Notes: generated by a model from the letters alone, not told the origin. A stretch of DNA of 64,000 nucleotides from Doryteuthis pealeii (GCA_023376005.1 CM042143.1:88447140-88511139); one strand, 5' to 3'. Positions 47,116 through 57,957 are shown, numbered from the stretch's first letter. Program-made: numbers and translations.

Positions 47116-47333
47116 ATAGCAATAGTATATGGTTATCACTAGCTCACTTGTTGAGTTAGTGGTGGACCAAGGTTTTTTTGGGTATTATTAGTGGAGTGCT
47201 TAATATCAGTGATAGAACTTATATATATATATATATTACATGGGAACTTTTGTCATACTGGGTTTTCACGCTGTAGCGCATTCATCAAGACAACACATTC
47301 AAGCATGAAAACCCAGGGTCAAAAAATTCCATG

Positions 47334-47375
<42 letters not shown>

Positions 47376-47595
47376 TATGCTGGGCACTGCTGGAGAAGCA
47401 AGGATTAGCTCATTGGTGACGTTCTTCTGTGGAAGACATCACATTGGCATGTCAGAGAAGGCCGTCCAGCAAAGATGTACATAGACCAGCTCTGCGCGGA
47501 TATTGGATGCTGCACAGAAGACCTCCCAGATATTGTCATTGGCAGGATATTGTCATGGATATCCGTGCTGCTAGTGCGACATGATGATATACACA
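47376..47595 (+). pseudogene. Non-LTR retrotransposon ORF C-terminal fragment (stop and frameshift)
   Basis: The frame from 47376 reads AGHCWRSKD, a stop, LIGDVLLWKT, then GRPAKMYIDQLCADIGC and EDLPD. This matches the conserved C-terminal region of LINE endonuclease/reverse-transcriptase proteins (HAGHCWRSKDELISDVLLW / GRPAKTYIDQLC type). A frameshift follows near 47535, after which IVMDIRAASAT resumes in another frame. It is therefore dead. It starts right after a (TA)n tract. Confidence 0.75.
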
Positions 47596-47639
47596 CACAC
47601 ACGCACACAAGTATGTATACTGGCATAGATATGTAAACC

Positions 47640-47930
47640 CGCCCAACAGGGTGGGGGTCCAGTGGCTTCGGCCCTGGATCTTTACAAGTTAATAGCGCCG
47701 ATCCAGAGGGCTATCCCCCCCCCCCAGGCAATACCTGCCCCCTTGACTTAAAGGGGCAGGGCTAAGTTTATTGCCCAGCGCATGAGGCGCCCCTCTTGAG
47801 GAGAATGCCGAAGGGATCAACGCAATTTTTGTTCTTTCCCACCCATGAGCTTCGGCTTGTGGGTGGGTCCACATTAAAACGAGGCCTTGTACCCAGCCCA
47901 TACAAGTGGGGTATGAGGCAAATACCTGTA
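47640..47930 (-). repeat. Family D repeat, copy 2
   Basis: Reverse-complement match to 7600-7885, with the same landmarks in reverse order and a (C)n run at 47717-47727. Confidence 0.75.
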
Positions 47931-47999
47931 TACTGGCATAGATACACATCTATATACATATGTTTTGCAGGTTGTTGAGTGGAATTAATGTGTGTGTGA

Positions 48000-49364
48000 G
48001 TGTAGTTATTTCCATACATAGGTCAATGTATTTTTAGGCTAATTGGTGTTTGCGTGTGTGTAACGTTGTCGTATATCTCACAGTACCCAATATATATATA
48101 TTATATATTCACCATACTAAAAATGTCTTCTGCATGTGGTGGTCATCTTGTTCATAAAAATTACAACGCGAGAAATATGTAGTCACAACTGCTAGCCTTT
48201 ATTATTGTGCTCGTCTCGTGGGCTCATATCAGAGAGGAGGAAAGGCAGAGAGAAAGAGAGAGAGAACACTACTTGATTACTGTGACCCCATACTAGGCAC
48301 CAAAGGCCCGTCCGTTCCCCTACGCGTCCGAAAGCAAAAGAGACCGGTCCCTTTCTTCGTTGTTCCACCTCACCAAGTGACTTCCGGTTCCGGTCAACAC
48401 CCGACTTCCGGTTGACACTCAATTCTCCATTCAGGGTCACGCTACGGTCAAACCATCGTTCATCCTGTTTTGCTGTTCATTACTCTTTTTAAAACCTTTA
48501 TCATCTCTTATTTCTTCTTCCTCCTTTTCTAATATAGTAGTTCTAGCTCACAAAAGTCAGGCTAATATACCCATCTTGCTACACGTGTACTTATGTTGAC
48601 CTCCTATTTTTGTTTTTCTCTTTATTGTGTGTGATTATGATCTGTTAATAAAAGTTTATATTTGTCTATGAAATCTGAAGTAATGAATAATCATCTGCCT
48701 GATAAATTGGCATTACTTTAAAAAGGAGATCAAAGGAATCCTTCAAAATAAACACAAACTCCTAGACTGGACATCAAACCATCAAAGTATGATTTATTAC
48801 CACCACCACCACCACCCAACCTTAAGATTTCTATATATGTATGAGTCCCAACATATAGATGTATTAGCTTGAAGAGGATTTTAAACAATCCAAAACATGC
48901 CCACCAAAATAAATAGAAAAACAAAATTCAAACTATTTTGCAGAACATTTTAAAAAATACATGTAATAAACTACCATCATCAATAGTGAATGCCCCATCT
49001 CTAAATTCCTTTAAGGCAATGTTAGATAATCTATGGAAAGATTATAAGTATTCTGTGGAATTAAGATGAATGTTTATAAGGAACAGCTGACAGGTCTCAG
49101 AACTAATATTCTAGCTGAAAAGATATTATTATTATAAGTTTAACCTAAGAGATGGGCAAGAAATAATTGTTTCATAATTGGATCATCAGTGACTAAACTG
49201 GTAATCCCAGATTTTGTAAAGAGGGTAGCTAGATACCCTGAAGGAGGGTAGCTAGATACCATAAAGAACAAAAAACAAGATCTGTAAAAGTGCTGAAGAA
49301 GCTCTTTGCTCAACGGCCATCTAGCACATTATTTCCAAAGTCCAACCCCTCCTCATCGGGTCAG
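48000..49364. other. OSTF1 intron 1, possible LTR-like island
   Basis: 48180-48480 is more GC-rich (CTTCCGGTTCCGGTCAACAC) and its minus strand carries an AATAAAGGC-type signal, which could be part of an old LTR. The rest shows no feature. Confidence 0.3.
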
Positions 49365-49700
49365 GGCTGTTTAAACTTGGTAGTATCAGAGCCCTTAAGT
49401 TCCTGGAGGGTCACTCAAGGCGGACAGGTCTGGAACCCAGCGGTATTAGGGCCACAACCCGGCTAAAGGGGCTCTGGCAAAAATCCAAAGAGCGTCATCA
49501 TCACCATCAGGAATCAGCAGGTTTTGGTGTACTTGTCACTGTGTCTGTGGAAAATCTGCGGAAAACAAGAACTCCTTCCTCTGACTGGGATATGCATGCA
49601 GGGTTTGAGCACCATTTGTGAATTTCTTATTCCCTTGTTACTCCTTCCATGAATTCACGGCTGGTAAATTCATTGGCTGAAGTCAGCTCAACTGACCAGG
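49365..49700 (-). repeat. Family G repeat, copy 2
   Basis: Reverse complement of the 25-kb copy: AGGGCCACAACCCGGCTAAA, ATATGCATGCAGGG, TTGTTACTCCTTCCATGAATT. It lies 150 bp before OSTF1 exon 2. Confidence 0.65.
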
Positions 49701-49845
49701 GGTGAATGCCGTAACAGCAGCAGTAATAGTATTTAGTAAAGTTATATCACATAGTGAAGTTTATTGTTTTGATGTTATTTTACTAGTTTCTTATTTCTTT
49801 TTATATTTCTTTTTCTTTAATCCTTTTTTTTCTGTTTTTTGACAG

Positions 49846-49892
49846 GTCATGTCAAAGTTGTCCAAGCCGTATATTCATACAATGCACAGAAG
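49846..49892 (+). CDS. OSTF1: OSTF1 exon 2 (start of SH3 domain)
   Basis: A 47-bp exon between TTTTTTGACAG and GTAAGA. It encodes HVKVVQAVYSYNAQK; AVYSY is the ALYDY-type first strand of an SH3 domain. The split Gly codon joins the phase-1 end of exon 1. A foldback transposon begins at 49906, only 13 bases into the following intron. Confidence 0.93.
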
Positions 49893-49905
49893 GTAAGAAT
49901 TTTCA

Positions 49906-50089
49906 GTTATTTCTTGTTAAGTCTAGCATAAACAAAGGGTAACCAATCTTGACTGATAAATTATTTATTTATTTATTGATCTACTAGGTAAAAAGAAGAC
50001 GGGTTTAGGGTTAGTTTAATGGGAAAATAAATAATTTATCAGTCAAGAGTAGTTCCCCTTTGTTTATGTTAGACTTATAGGAAATAACC
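49906..50089. mobile_element. Foldback MITE family FB1, copy 6, at OSTF1 exon 2 donor
   Basis: GTTATTTCTTGTTAAGTC / GACTTATAGGAAATAACC ends, flanks GAATTTTCA (49897-49905) and AAATTTTCA (50090-50098). The left flank contains the +5 position of the exon 2 donor. Confidence 0.8.
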
Positions 50090-50589
50090 AAATTTTCATT
50101 TATTTTTTATTTTTCTGAAAATTGTAATCAAATAACATTGGGGATGTTGGATTATTTGGTGAATATAAGCCGTGCTACAATACACCACTTAAATTTATAG
50201 ACTATGCAAGGTCACATGGTTTAAACCTCAGTCAATCAACAGCCTGAATGCATAGCTGGTTGACTACTTAATCACTGATACTGAGAGATGTCCATTTGCA
50301 ATCATTGATGAAGGACTTGTAAGGCTGAGGAGCACCAAGGAACGACCAAAGGATTCTTTACCAAGGATCGCACTCTATTTTATCACAAAGGATCTCCACT
50401 GGACAAGCGCTCTTGCTTGAAGCCTAAAGGATGGCTACTAAAATCATAACAGGGGAAAGTTCCCATGGCATAATGACTGTAACTGCTGCTGGTTTGCATC
50501 TAAAGAAAATGCTAATACCTCGACTGATTATTTTGATAAACACAGTCAAAACCATTAATACATAGAATAAAACTTATTTATTATCGCGA

Positions 50590-50900
50590 TCTCCATGAAA
50601 ATATCAGTTAGATTTGCCTCAAAACTACACATGTTATTAGTGCATTTAAAATCCTGCAAGGTGTTTTCTCTATCACTAATAAATAAAGGTTTACATTATT
50701 ACATGATGTGGCTAATTTGCATACTTGTTTTAACAAAACCGGGTTTAATAAAGAATTACTTGGAATTATTGATATTTAATAATATCGTTTTATTCTCAAA
50801 CGTATTAGAATCAATCCTATGAATGATTTTATATAGAAACCAATCAAAATGTAATTAAAATAAATGTAATCTTTTTATATGATTTCTTATTTAGTTCTTA
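50590..50900 (+). repeat. Helitron-like element interior fragment
   Basis: Shares interior sequence with copy 1 (CATGTTATTAGTGCATTTAAA, AATCCTGCAAGG, GGGTTTAATAAAGAATTACTT). Termini are missing. Confidence 0.5.
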
Positions 50901-51195
50901 GTTTATTTAATAATCACCGTCAAAATTATACAAAGAAATAACATTCAATTAAAGATAACAACAAATACATTTCAAAAGAAATGGAAATACAAGAAAGAAA
51001 TGGACACAAATTCTTACCATGTCGCCTCTCTAACCAGCAGTAGTAATCTAAATAGGGTTTGTATATGGGCGATAATTCCCTTTACTCATTTCTGTTTCGC
51101 AAGACTGCAGTGAATTTAAGGTTCAGCAGCAACTGATAAAATGGGTTTTATAAATCAACTAAATCATTCTAAGACCATGGTGGCAGCTAAATTGG
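50890..51195 (+). repeat. Family I repeat, copy 2, followed by a LINE-like 3' end
   Basis: Same landmarks as copy 1. It abuts, on the other strand, a retrotransposon-derived zinc-finger reading frame (51262-51459). Confidence 0.65.
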
Positions 51196-51261
51196 TAACA
51201 AAAAATTACCCATACAAAAAATAACTATATAAAAATTTATTGGCATTTCAGTCTCAGAAGG

Positions 51262-51459
51262 CTATAATAAAGTTTTTGTGCCCCTGAAGTTACAGCGCCT
51301 CCTGTGACTGTAAAGTCCAATGTTAGAAAAACATTCTCGACCACAGATGTTGCATGTGAAGGCTGTCCCTGAAGATGTTGATGTGCTGGCACTTTGTTGC
51401 TGCTGCTTTCTTCTGGACCTCCTAGCTTCATGGTGTTGCGCCAGGGTGACTTCAGACAT
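51262..51459 (-). pseudogene. Retrotransposon-derived CxxC...HxxxC zinc-knuckle tail (LINE ORF C-terminus)
   Basis: The minus strand encodes a short polypeptide with FTCNICGREC then GLYSHRRRC after a HHEARRSRRKQQQ basic stretch. This C2H2/C2HC-type tail with GL.SH is commonly found at the C-terminus of non-LTR retrotransposon reverse-transcriptase ORFs in molluscs and arthropods. No reverse-transcriptase motif is seen upstream, so this is a 3' remnant rather than a host gene. A host zinc-finger protein is less likely because there is only one finger and no exon structure. Confidence 0.55.
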
Positions 51460-51711
51460 GAACAGTCCTCTACAGGATATATAATATATAAAAATAAAGC
51501 AAAGCTAACAGGTGAATTTAGTGACCTAATGACTAATATGCTGGACTGTTCTATCATAGTAAGCCAGTTTGAACTCCACTCACTCTATTACATTCACTTT
51601 CAAACTAATACCCTTGATAAAGGTATGAAACTCATCAAGCCATGGGTTAAATAGAACCACTACTGTTCTTCTACAAGGATGTCATCTTTTCACTTCCACA
51701 TCTATAAAACT

Positions 51712-52030
51712 TACAATTGAACGCGCATGGTGTAATGGTTATCATTATAGAAAATGGACACAGTGAGACGAGTTCAAATCCTGGACACGGCTGTTTGCAT
51801 TTCATTTTGTATAATTTGGCTGTTGATCAAACAAAATGATTTTCCAGGTTGGGTCATCGCTGTGCTCGGATATACAGGAAATGCCTAAGGAAGGCCGCCA
51901 GAGGATACTGTGTCCGAAGCGTGTGATTTTATATACCACAATAAAGATGACAACAGTCAAAAAAATCCTAATGATACAAATTATTAAGCCTTGTCTCAAA
52001 AATTCGGAACAAATTGTTGACTTTTGTCTG
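51712..52030 (+). mobile_element. SINE family C-like copy 3 (diverged) next to OSTF1 exon 3
   Basis: A tRNA-like head (GCATGGTGTAATGGTTA ... GAGTTCAAATCC, 51725-51781) is followed by a decayed family C 3' module (AAGGCC...GTCCGAAGCGTG, then ACAATAAAGATGA and AAGCCTTGTCTC). The CUGANGA core is broken here (CTAAGGA). Its end lies within about 40 bp of the exon 3 acceptor, so it may contribute to the branch-point region. Confidence 0.5.
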
Positions 52031-52068
52031 TATTTAAATTTCAATGTCAATTTATTTCATATTTTTAG

Positions 52069-52183
52069 CCTGAAGAGCTGACATTTGAAGAAGGTGATTT
52101 ATTATACATCACAGAACAAAGTGATTCTGGTTGGTGGAAAGCCAAATGTGGAACCAAAAGTGGATTAATTCCAAGTAATTATG
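52069..52183 (+). CDS. OSTF1: OSTF1 exon 3 (rest of SH3 domain)
   Basis: The exon encodes 38 residues containing [12 protein letters not shown], the SH3 Trp pair in GWWKAK, and the closing GLIPSNY motif. These are the peptide-binding features of a canonical SH3 domain, in the family's order. It lies between TTTTTAG and GTAAGT and ends in phase 1. The acceptor is preceded by the tail of a hammerhead-like SINE ending about 20-40 bp upstream. A hairpin lies about 40 bp downstream of the donor. Confidence 0.95.
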
Positions 52184-52221
52184 GTAAGTTCAATTCTTTC
52201 TTTCTTTGTTTTTGTTTTTTA

Positions 52222-52281
52222 AATATTAACCGAGTGTCAGATATTAATTTTTTTTTTCATAAAAATTTATATCTGACACTC
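52222..52281 (+). repeat. Hairpin just after OSTF1 exon 3
   Basis: GAGTGTCAGATATTAATTTT pairs with AAATTTATATCTGACACTC; it begins about 39 bp after the exon 3 boundary. Confidence 0.75.
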
Positions 52282-52727
52282 TATACAGCAGCCATTTTGT
52301 CTACCCAAAATTAATAAAAAGGATCTTTTAAAAAATAACTTGTATTTGTTTCTAAACAATTCTTATTGTACATTGTATTAAATATGGATATAATATATGA
52401 TAAAAAAATTATGTGATAAGTGTAATTTATGAAGTGAGAATTTATATTAATATTTATATAAATCTATATTTATTGTACAACAATCTATATTTATATATAA
52501 ATCTATATTTATTTATATAAATAATTTATTTATCAGCACTAATTTAATGCTAGTAAGAATTTATTTATATAAATCTATAATTTATATCAAATATGAGAAT
52601 TTATGAAGTGTAATTTATGAAAAAAAATGACCTTCTATACAGCAGCCATTTTGTCTACACAAAATTAATAAAAAGGTTCTTAAAAAAAACAAAAAACTTT
52701 TATTTGTTTCCAAACAATTCTTATTGA
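52276..52727 (+). repeat. Direct repeat pair in OSTF1 intron 3
   Basis: CTATACAGCAGCCATTTTGT ... AAACAATTCTTATTG at about 52280-52370 and 52635-52725, about 355 bp apart. Confidence 0.75.
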
Positions 52728-52879
52728 TTTTATTTAGGAAGATGGTTTTAATGAGAATCTTAAAAAAAGAAATTTCTCAATCTATTATCAAGATATTAGA
52801 TTTATTGGCAGTAGTTCATGATTACCCACAATGTTTAACTTTGAACATTTTAGCTAGTAACCATTAAATACCCTGTACC

Positions 52880-53368
52880 TGAACTCACAAATGGGAATAA
52901 TGGCAATGAATGGGTACTCCACATTCCCCAGAACTCCAGAATTGAAACTTCACCATCAGATAGTTTAACATCATACCCAGTACATTAGGACTCCCAGCCA
53001 TCGCCTTCTAGCACATATGATAAAAAAGGGTTGGCTATTTGCCATAAGGGTAATAGGGTTGGGACAATCATATAGGTGCTAGGGCTTGATGTGACCAACT
53101 GATTGGTTGGAGGAGGCCTGTCTGACCACCCATCTAGCCTAAGTAAGGGCCAAAGTGGAGTGTTGTATGTCATGGACTTCTTGGGGTGGCTGGGAAATGT
53201 GGAGTACCCCTTCATTGCCATTACTCTCAGGTTCACTCTGACCTGGAATGGTAGTACCTGCTACGGTCCTACCTATGGTTTAAATAGGTCTGTTTAAAAA
53301 TAATTTGTATTCAATATGAGTGTTAAAAAATAACCCTAGATGGGTTGATATGCCATTAAAATCAATGA
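52880..53368. repeat. Family B inverted pair
   Basis: A minus-strand copy (52880 to about 53175) abuts a + strand 3' part (about 53185-53368, GGAATGGTAGTACC ... GGGTTGATATGCC). The shared part forms inverted repeats inside OSTF1 intron 3. Confidence 0.7.
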
Positions 53369-53439
53369 CTCATTTATTCCAGGGCTGGGACAACTTTAAA
53401 ATTATCTTGTCATTCCATTGAATGGCTGTGAATGATTGC

Positions 53440-53960
53440 TACGAGGGTAATCCAAAAATGAACATCTCCACAGCCCTGGGGGTGCAGGAGAAACTGTCTT
53501 TGTGGCTATTGGCAATGCTTTTGTTATGGATGCACCTACCTTGCTACCACGCTCGGTCTTGACTTGGCAGTTGCTTCTGATGGAGATCACAATTGACACT
53601 ATTGCCAAGTGTAAAGTTGCACAGTTATTAAAACACAAAAGACATTAAATCGATTGAAATTTATTGTCAGTGTATATTGAGTCATGCATGGATGTCGTCA
53701 ACAATCTGCAAAATGATGTAGGGTGTTTGCGATGACAATGAGGTTCAGCTCCCTCAAATAACATGGCAGCAAGCTTATATGACGTGGGAATAAAAAAAAA
53801 ACTGCCATACTGTCTACAAAAATGCATCAACCGAAATAGCGATTATGTAGAAAAATAGATATATTTTCAAACTTTGAAATCATGTAAACATCATTAGGTT
53901 CATACCTAACAAAAAATATACAGAGTTACTCCCTTTGATCAGTCGGAAACAGTTGCTTCC
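53440..53960. repeat. Possible DNA-transposon remnant
   Basis: The edges GAGGGTAATCC and GAGTTACTCCCTT resemble mariner-like termini, but the inverted match is weak. Overlapping minus-strand frames are short and not clearly a transposase. Confidence 0.25.
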
Positions 53961-54359
53961 TGTGACAGGTGCATTGTGGGAGCTAGGACTGGAAATGGGT
54001 CTTCTGCCATGACTCACATAGATTGGAATATGATCTAGCTGGTCGTATACAAGTTGAGCTCTTAAGTCACTGTTTGGGTAGAAGCAATTGTCTACCCTGT
54101 GTTGAATAAAACCTTGTTAATTTCCAATCTGGTCTTACATTTTCGTTCAGTGCTTCCTAATTTATTTGTATATAAAAACATAACACATTGACAATAAATA
54201 ATGAACATTTCTGTGATTTCTGGATATTTTGAAGACCTTATCTTTGTGATTACATTCATATATTAAGCTTTTTTATTATCAGTATTTGATGTAATCTCTT
54301 TAGCATTACCAGGTCGTTTGGTAAAATCGTTGGACATTGACAAATTTTCACCTTCATCG

Positions 54360-54780
54360 GTTCAAATCACAATTTCTAGTATATTTCTGGTCCAATCTTT
54401 AAAATATTTATATGATTGGAAAGGAAATAAAATAATCTTTCTAAATATGTAATTTTTATGTTTTTATCTATTGAAACATTTTTTATAGTGAGTTAAGATG
54501 ATATTTTGCTTCGAACGGCCAAAAACATAAAATATGACTTTGAATTTAAAAAAAAAAAAACTCAAATTTACTTCTGACATAAACACAACTCTCAACAGGC
54601 CCTGTTTAAATAGTAATCTCTCATATATTTCTAGACCAATTTTTAAAATATTTATATGGTTGGAAAGAAAAGAAAATAATCTTTCTAAATATGTAATTTG
54701 TATGTGTTTTTATCCATTGAATTATTTTTTACAGCGTGTTAATACAGTATTTTGTCTTCGAACAGGCAAAAATGCCTTAT
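54360..54780 (+). repeat. Diverged 250-bp-period tandem duplication in OSTF1 intron
   Basis: TTAAAATATTTATATGATTGG...AATAATCTTTCTAAATATG (54399-54450) recurs at 54640-54694 with similar flanking order to CTTCGAAC. Confidence 0.7.
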
Positions 54781-55179
54781 ATGAATTTTTTCCAAGCCCG
54801 AATTCTAACGGATTACATTATTTGTAAAATCTTACACTTAATTAAGAGAAACTTTTAACTACTAGCAAAAAACTTGTATTTTTCTTTTCCAACCTTTGGA
54901 AGCGAAACCACAATAGACCAAAGTTGACAGAAATTTCTTCAAAAAGTATAAGATAAGCAAAAAAAAAAAGCACTATATCAGTAATAGAAGACAATCTCAG
55001 AATTATTTTCATATATAATGTGTGAAATTTTAATGATTGTATACCGTCAGGATTTTTGTCAAACTTTCAATTTTGGAGAAAAAAAACTTACATAACAAAG
55101 CTGCACACACAGGACAGGCTTTGTTTAAAAATTATATAAAGAGTTATTCTATTTCTTGTATTAAAGGGAGTAATAACAT

Positions 55180-55420
55180 TGTAGTAGTAATTCTATACTT
55201 ATCATCTTACTACTCAACTATTCTCTTGGTTGGATATGGTTGGGTCTGTCTGTGGCTATTGGTGGATCTGTTGTTGGACTGGATGGAACAACTTGTGAAT
55301 CTCTTGAGGATATCTCGTCTTGTGCCATTCATAGTTTTTAAATAACAAACACAAGATGTTCTTGTTTTTTCTGAGCCCAGATTTATTTTACCCTAAAGTA
55401 GAAATGCCTTGGAGAAGAGA
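55180..55420 (-). repeat. Inverted copy of the 30.7-kb repeat
   Basis: GGAACAACTTGTGAATCTCT, ATAGTTTTTAAATAACA, ACACAAGATGTTCTTG correspond to the 30.7-kb copy in reverse. Confidence 0.45.
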
Positions 55421-55676
55421 CACTCATCCTGCATCTGTTTTCTCCAAACACTCAGTCCAGACTGACAACTCATCACTCTCTCTTTCTCTCACTCTCTTCC
55501 TCACTTTGTGCTGACCAATCAGAAATCAATAGGTAGCCTTTCATACGTCATTCCAAAAATTATTGTAACTTTCCACTCTTATTTACAATTTTTGGTTTTT
55601 CCATCTCATTGTATTACACTTTGGGCTCAGAATATTGGGCTTACTGTGTATAGTAAAATAGCCATCAGCCTTGTAT

Positions 55677-56101
55677 GGTCATGGTAATTTAATTCAATTA
55701 TTAATGTAATTCTTCTATTTACAAAATTAAATGTGTATTTCCTTGCCCATGAGGTTGAGTGCTGCAGATGCGGGCCCTGAATTGGGAAGTCGTTGCCCCG
55801 GAGGTGACCTTGTCCTCTGTAATCCTGCGATAGGTTTCAAGACAAATACAGGTTAGGTGCCTGCGTGAATTACCATTGACTAGATGATTTGGCATTTTCT
55901 ATTTGTGGTGTGGGCTGATGGCCTAGGTGTAGAGATTCCGCTCTTCACTCTATGGTCGCTGGTTCAATCTCTAGTGGCAGAAATTGTGGTATGGACTGCT
56001 GATGAGACCTAAGGAGGTCGAAACAGCTGTCCAGTGTTCCGGATGTCGCACGTGGTGTTTGCCGAGTTGTCTGGTCATGGTAATTTAATTCAATTATCAA
56101 T
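55677..56101 (+). mobile_element. tRNA-promoted hammerhead retroelement bracketed by 30-bp direct repeats
   Basis: A tRNA-like head is seen around 55918-55972 (A box GGCCTAGGTGTAGAG, B box GGTTCAATCTC), followed by the hammerhead at 55995-56035. The interval is bounded by 30-bp direct repeats at 55677-55706 and 56072-56101 (29/30 identical), giving a 395-bp period. The repeats could be an unusually long target-site duplication or the residue of a tandem unit. No ORF. Confidence 0.65.
55995..56035 (+). ncRNA. Hammerhead ribozyme, minimal type I (GUC cleavage triplet)
   Basis: Stem I is ACTG (55995-55998) with CAGT (56032-56035). The core box CTGATGA is at 55999-56005. Stem II is GACCT/AGGTC with loop AAGG (56006-56019). 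GAA is at 56020-56022. Stem III is AC/GU (56023-56024 with 56029-56030) closing loop AGCT. H17 is C56031. Predicted cleavage is after 56031. Every conserved core nucleotide fits the hammerhead consensus. It sits immediately 3' of a tRNA-like promoter module. Confidence 0.85.
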
Positions 56102-56812
56102 TATTGGGCAGTAATGCTGATAGCTTTTTGATTTAGTGCATCCAGGGATGCACAGATTTGATTTGAATGAGTCCCCGGGAAATTTGATGGGTCCCAACTA
56201 AAGTTTCTTAATAAATTGTAGAGTTTTTATCTATAAACAACTAAAGCCATCTAACCCTTACCTTGTACCCCGTACAGTGTAATTCGTTTCCAAGAAAATA
56301 TTGAAATGTATTTACAGTTAGTTGGAAATAGTGGGGGAAGAAAAAAAAACACTGGGATGCATGGATACGATTTTTCTGCGTCAGTGACGCAGGATGCGTA
56401 CCTATCAGCATCTCTAATTGGGGTGACAGGTTCAAATGATTAAGCACAACAAAATGTTAAATTTTTTTCTATCTTTTTTGTACTAATTAGTTTTGTATTA
56501 TTCTTACTTAAGTCACCAGGTTACAAATGAGGTCTCTTCCTAAGTCTTTTAAGTCAAATTTGTAGGTAAGTCAAAAACAGGTAGATATGGTTTTACTTAG
56601 CATTAGTCAAATGTTTATCTTGGTATTTTATTTTACCTTTTCATGCATACTTTTTGTTTGATTTCCAAATACATTAAAAAAACATTTTAATCTCACTAAT
56701 ACTATTACAACTAATAATAATAGTGATAGTAATATTACTAGTCATAATAGTAGCACTAATAATAATAATAATAGCAGTAGTAATAATAATACAATAATAA
56801 AGAGGCATTCAT

Positions 56813-57290
56813 GATGTAACATTTATCATCATAGAAAATGGACACTGCTAACCGAGTTCAAATCCTGGATGAATCAGTTTGCATTTCACATTGTGCTAAT
56901 ATTCTTGGGAAAGGTATGCATCCAACTATTCTCTCCCCAGTTATGGGTAAGATAGTACAACAGACTGGGCTCTTTAACCTTGGTATGGCAACTGGTCTAG
57001 AAGGAAAACAGTTATTTCCTAGTTGACTAACATGATCAGAGGGGAACCACTCTTGACTGATAAATTATTTATTTATTGATCTACTGGGGGGAAAAAAGAA
57101 GTTGGGGTTTAGGGTTAGTTTAATGGGAAAATAAATAAATAATTTATCAGTCAAGAGTGGTTCCCCTTTGATCATGTTAGTCAACTAGGAAATTACCAGG
57201 AAAACACTGAATTCAACCTGTTAAATTCCCCATAAAAATTGATCTATTGTCGCATCCTGCTCATGCGGATGGGTTGGGTAAATACATAAG
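56813..57290 (+). mobile_element. tRNA-like SINE family K, copy 1, interrupted by FB1
   Basis: Head CATGATGTAACATTTATCA ... GAGTTCAAATCC; body CATCCAACTATTCTC ... GACTGGGCTCTTTAAC; 3' end CATCCTGCTCATGCGG, ATGGGTTGGGTAAATAC. Confidence 0.65.
57011..57197. mobile_element. Foldback MITE family FB1, copy 7, nested in a SINE, variant arms
   Basis: Perfect 9-bp duplication AGGAAAACA (57002-57010; 57198-57206). Arms TTTCCTAGTTGACTAACATG / CATGTTAGTCAACTAGGAAA differ from other copies but match each other. It splits a tRNA-like SINE (56813-57290). Confidence 0.85.
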
Positions 57291-57957
57291 AAATAATGTA
57301 TACAACAATGTAAAAAAATAAAAAAATATTTCAATTATATTAGTAGTAGTAATAGTAATAGCAATGATAATAATAATAGTTGTATTAATAATAGTATTAC
57401 TACTAATGATAATAGTAGTAGTCTGTGGAGTAGTGTATTGTCAGTATCAGCCGAAAAGTGAGGGAGTCCATCTAGGTTTGTTTTGGGTTTTTTTGTTTAA
57501 TGGCATGTCAACTTTCATGGGTTATTTTATGCTAAAGCCATCTTTGGAGAAGAACAGTTTTGGTACTATTTAACTCTTAGCTTGGAGGATGAGGGGGTTT
57601 ATACCTTTCCGAAGGGTATTAGTGTTATGGTATAAGATGTATGAGAAACCACCCCTTTTATTTATTGACTTTCCCAAATAGCAGCAGCATGCATTTCCAA
57701 TAAAAATGAACCAATCAGAAACGAGCCCAGAAATGCATTTGAGCATCTAAGATCTTTTGCAACTGTCCTAGAATCAATTGTTACCGGGGTTTTCTCATTG
57801 AAGGAACACTTCAAGTGGAATCTTTGCTATAAGGAGCTACACTCTTGTTCTACCTAGGATTTCAAGAAATACAACAGACTTTCTACTACTGAGACCACAC
57901 CCTTTTCTACCATTGGATTATAGGGGACCTAAACGCCTAAAATGGCGACCAGAATCA

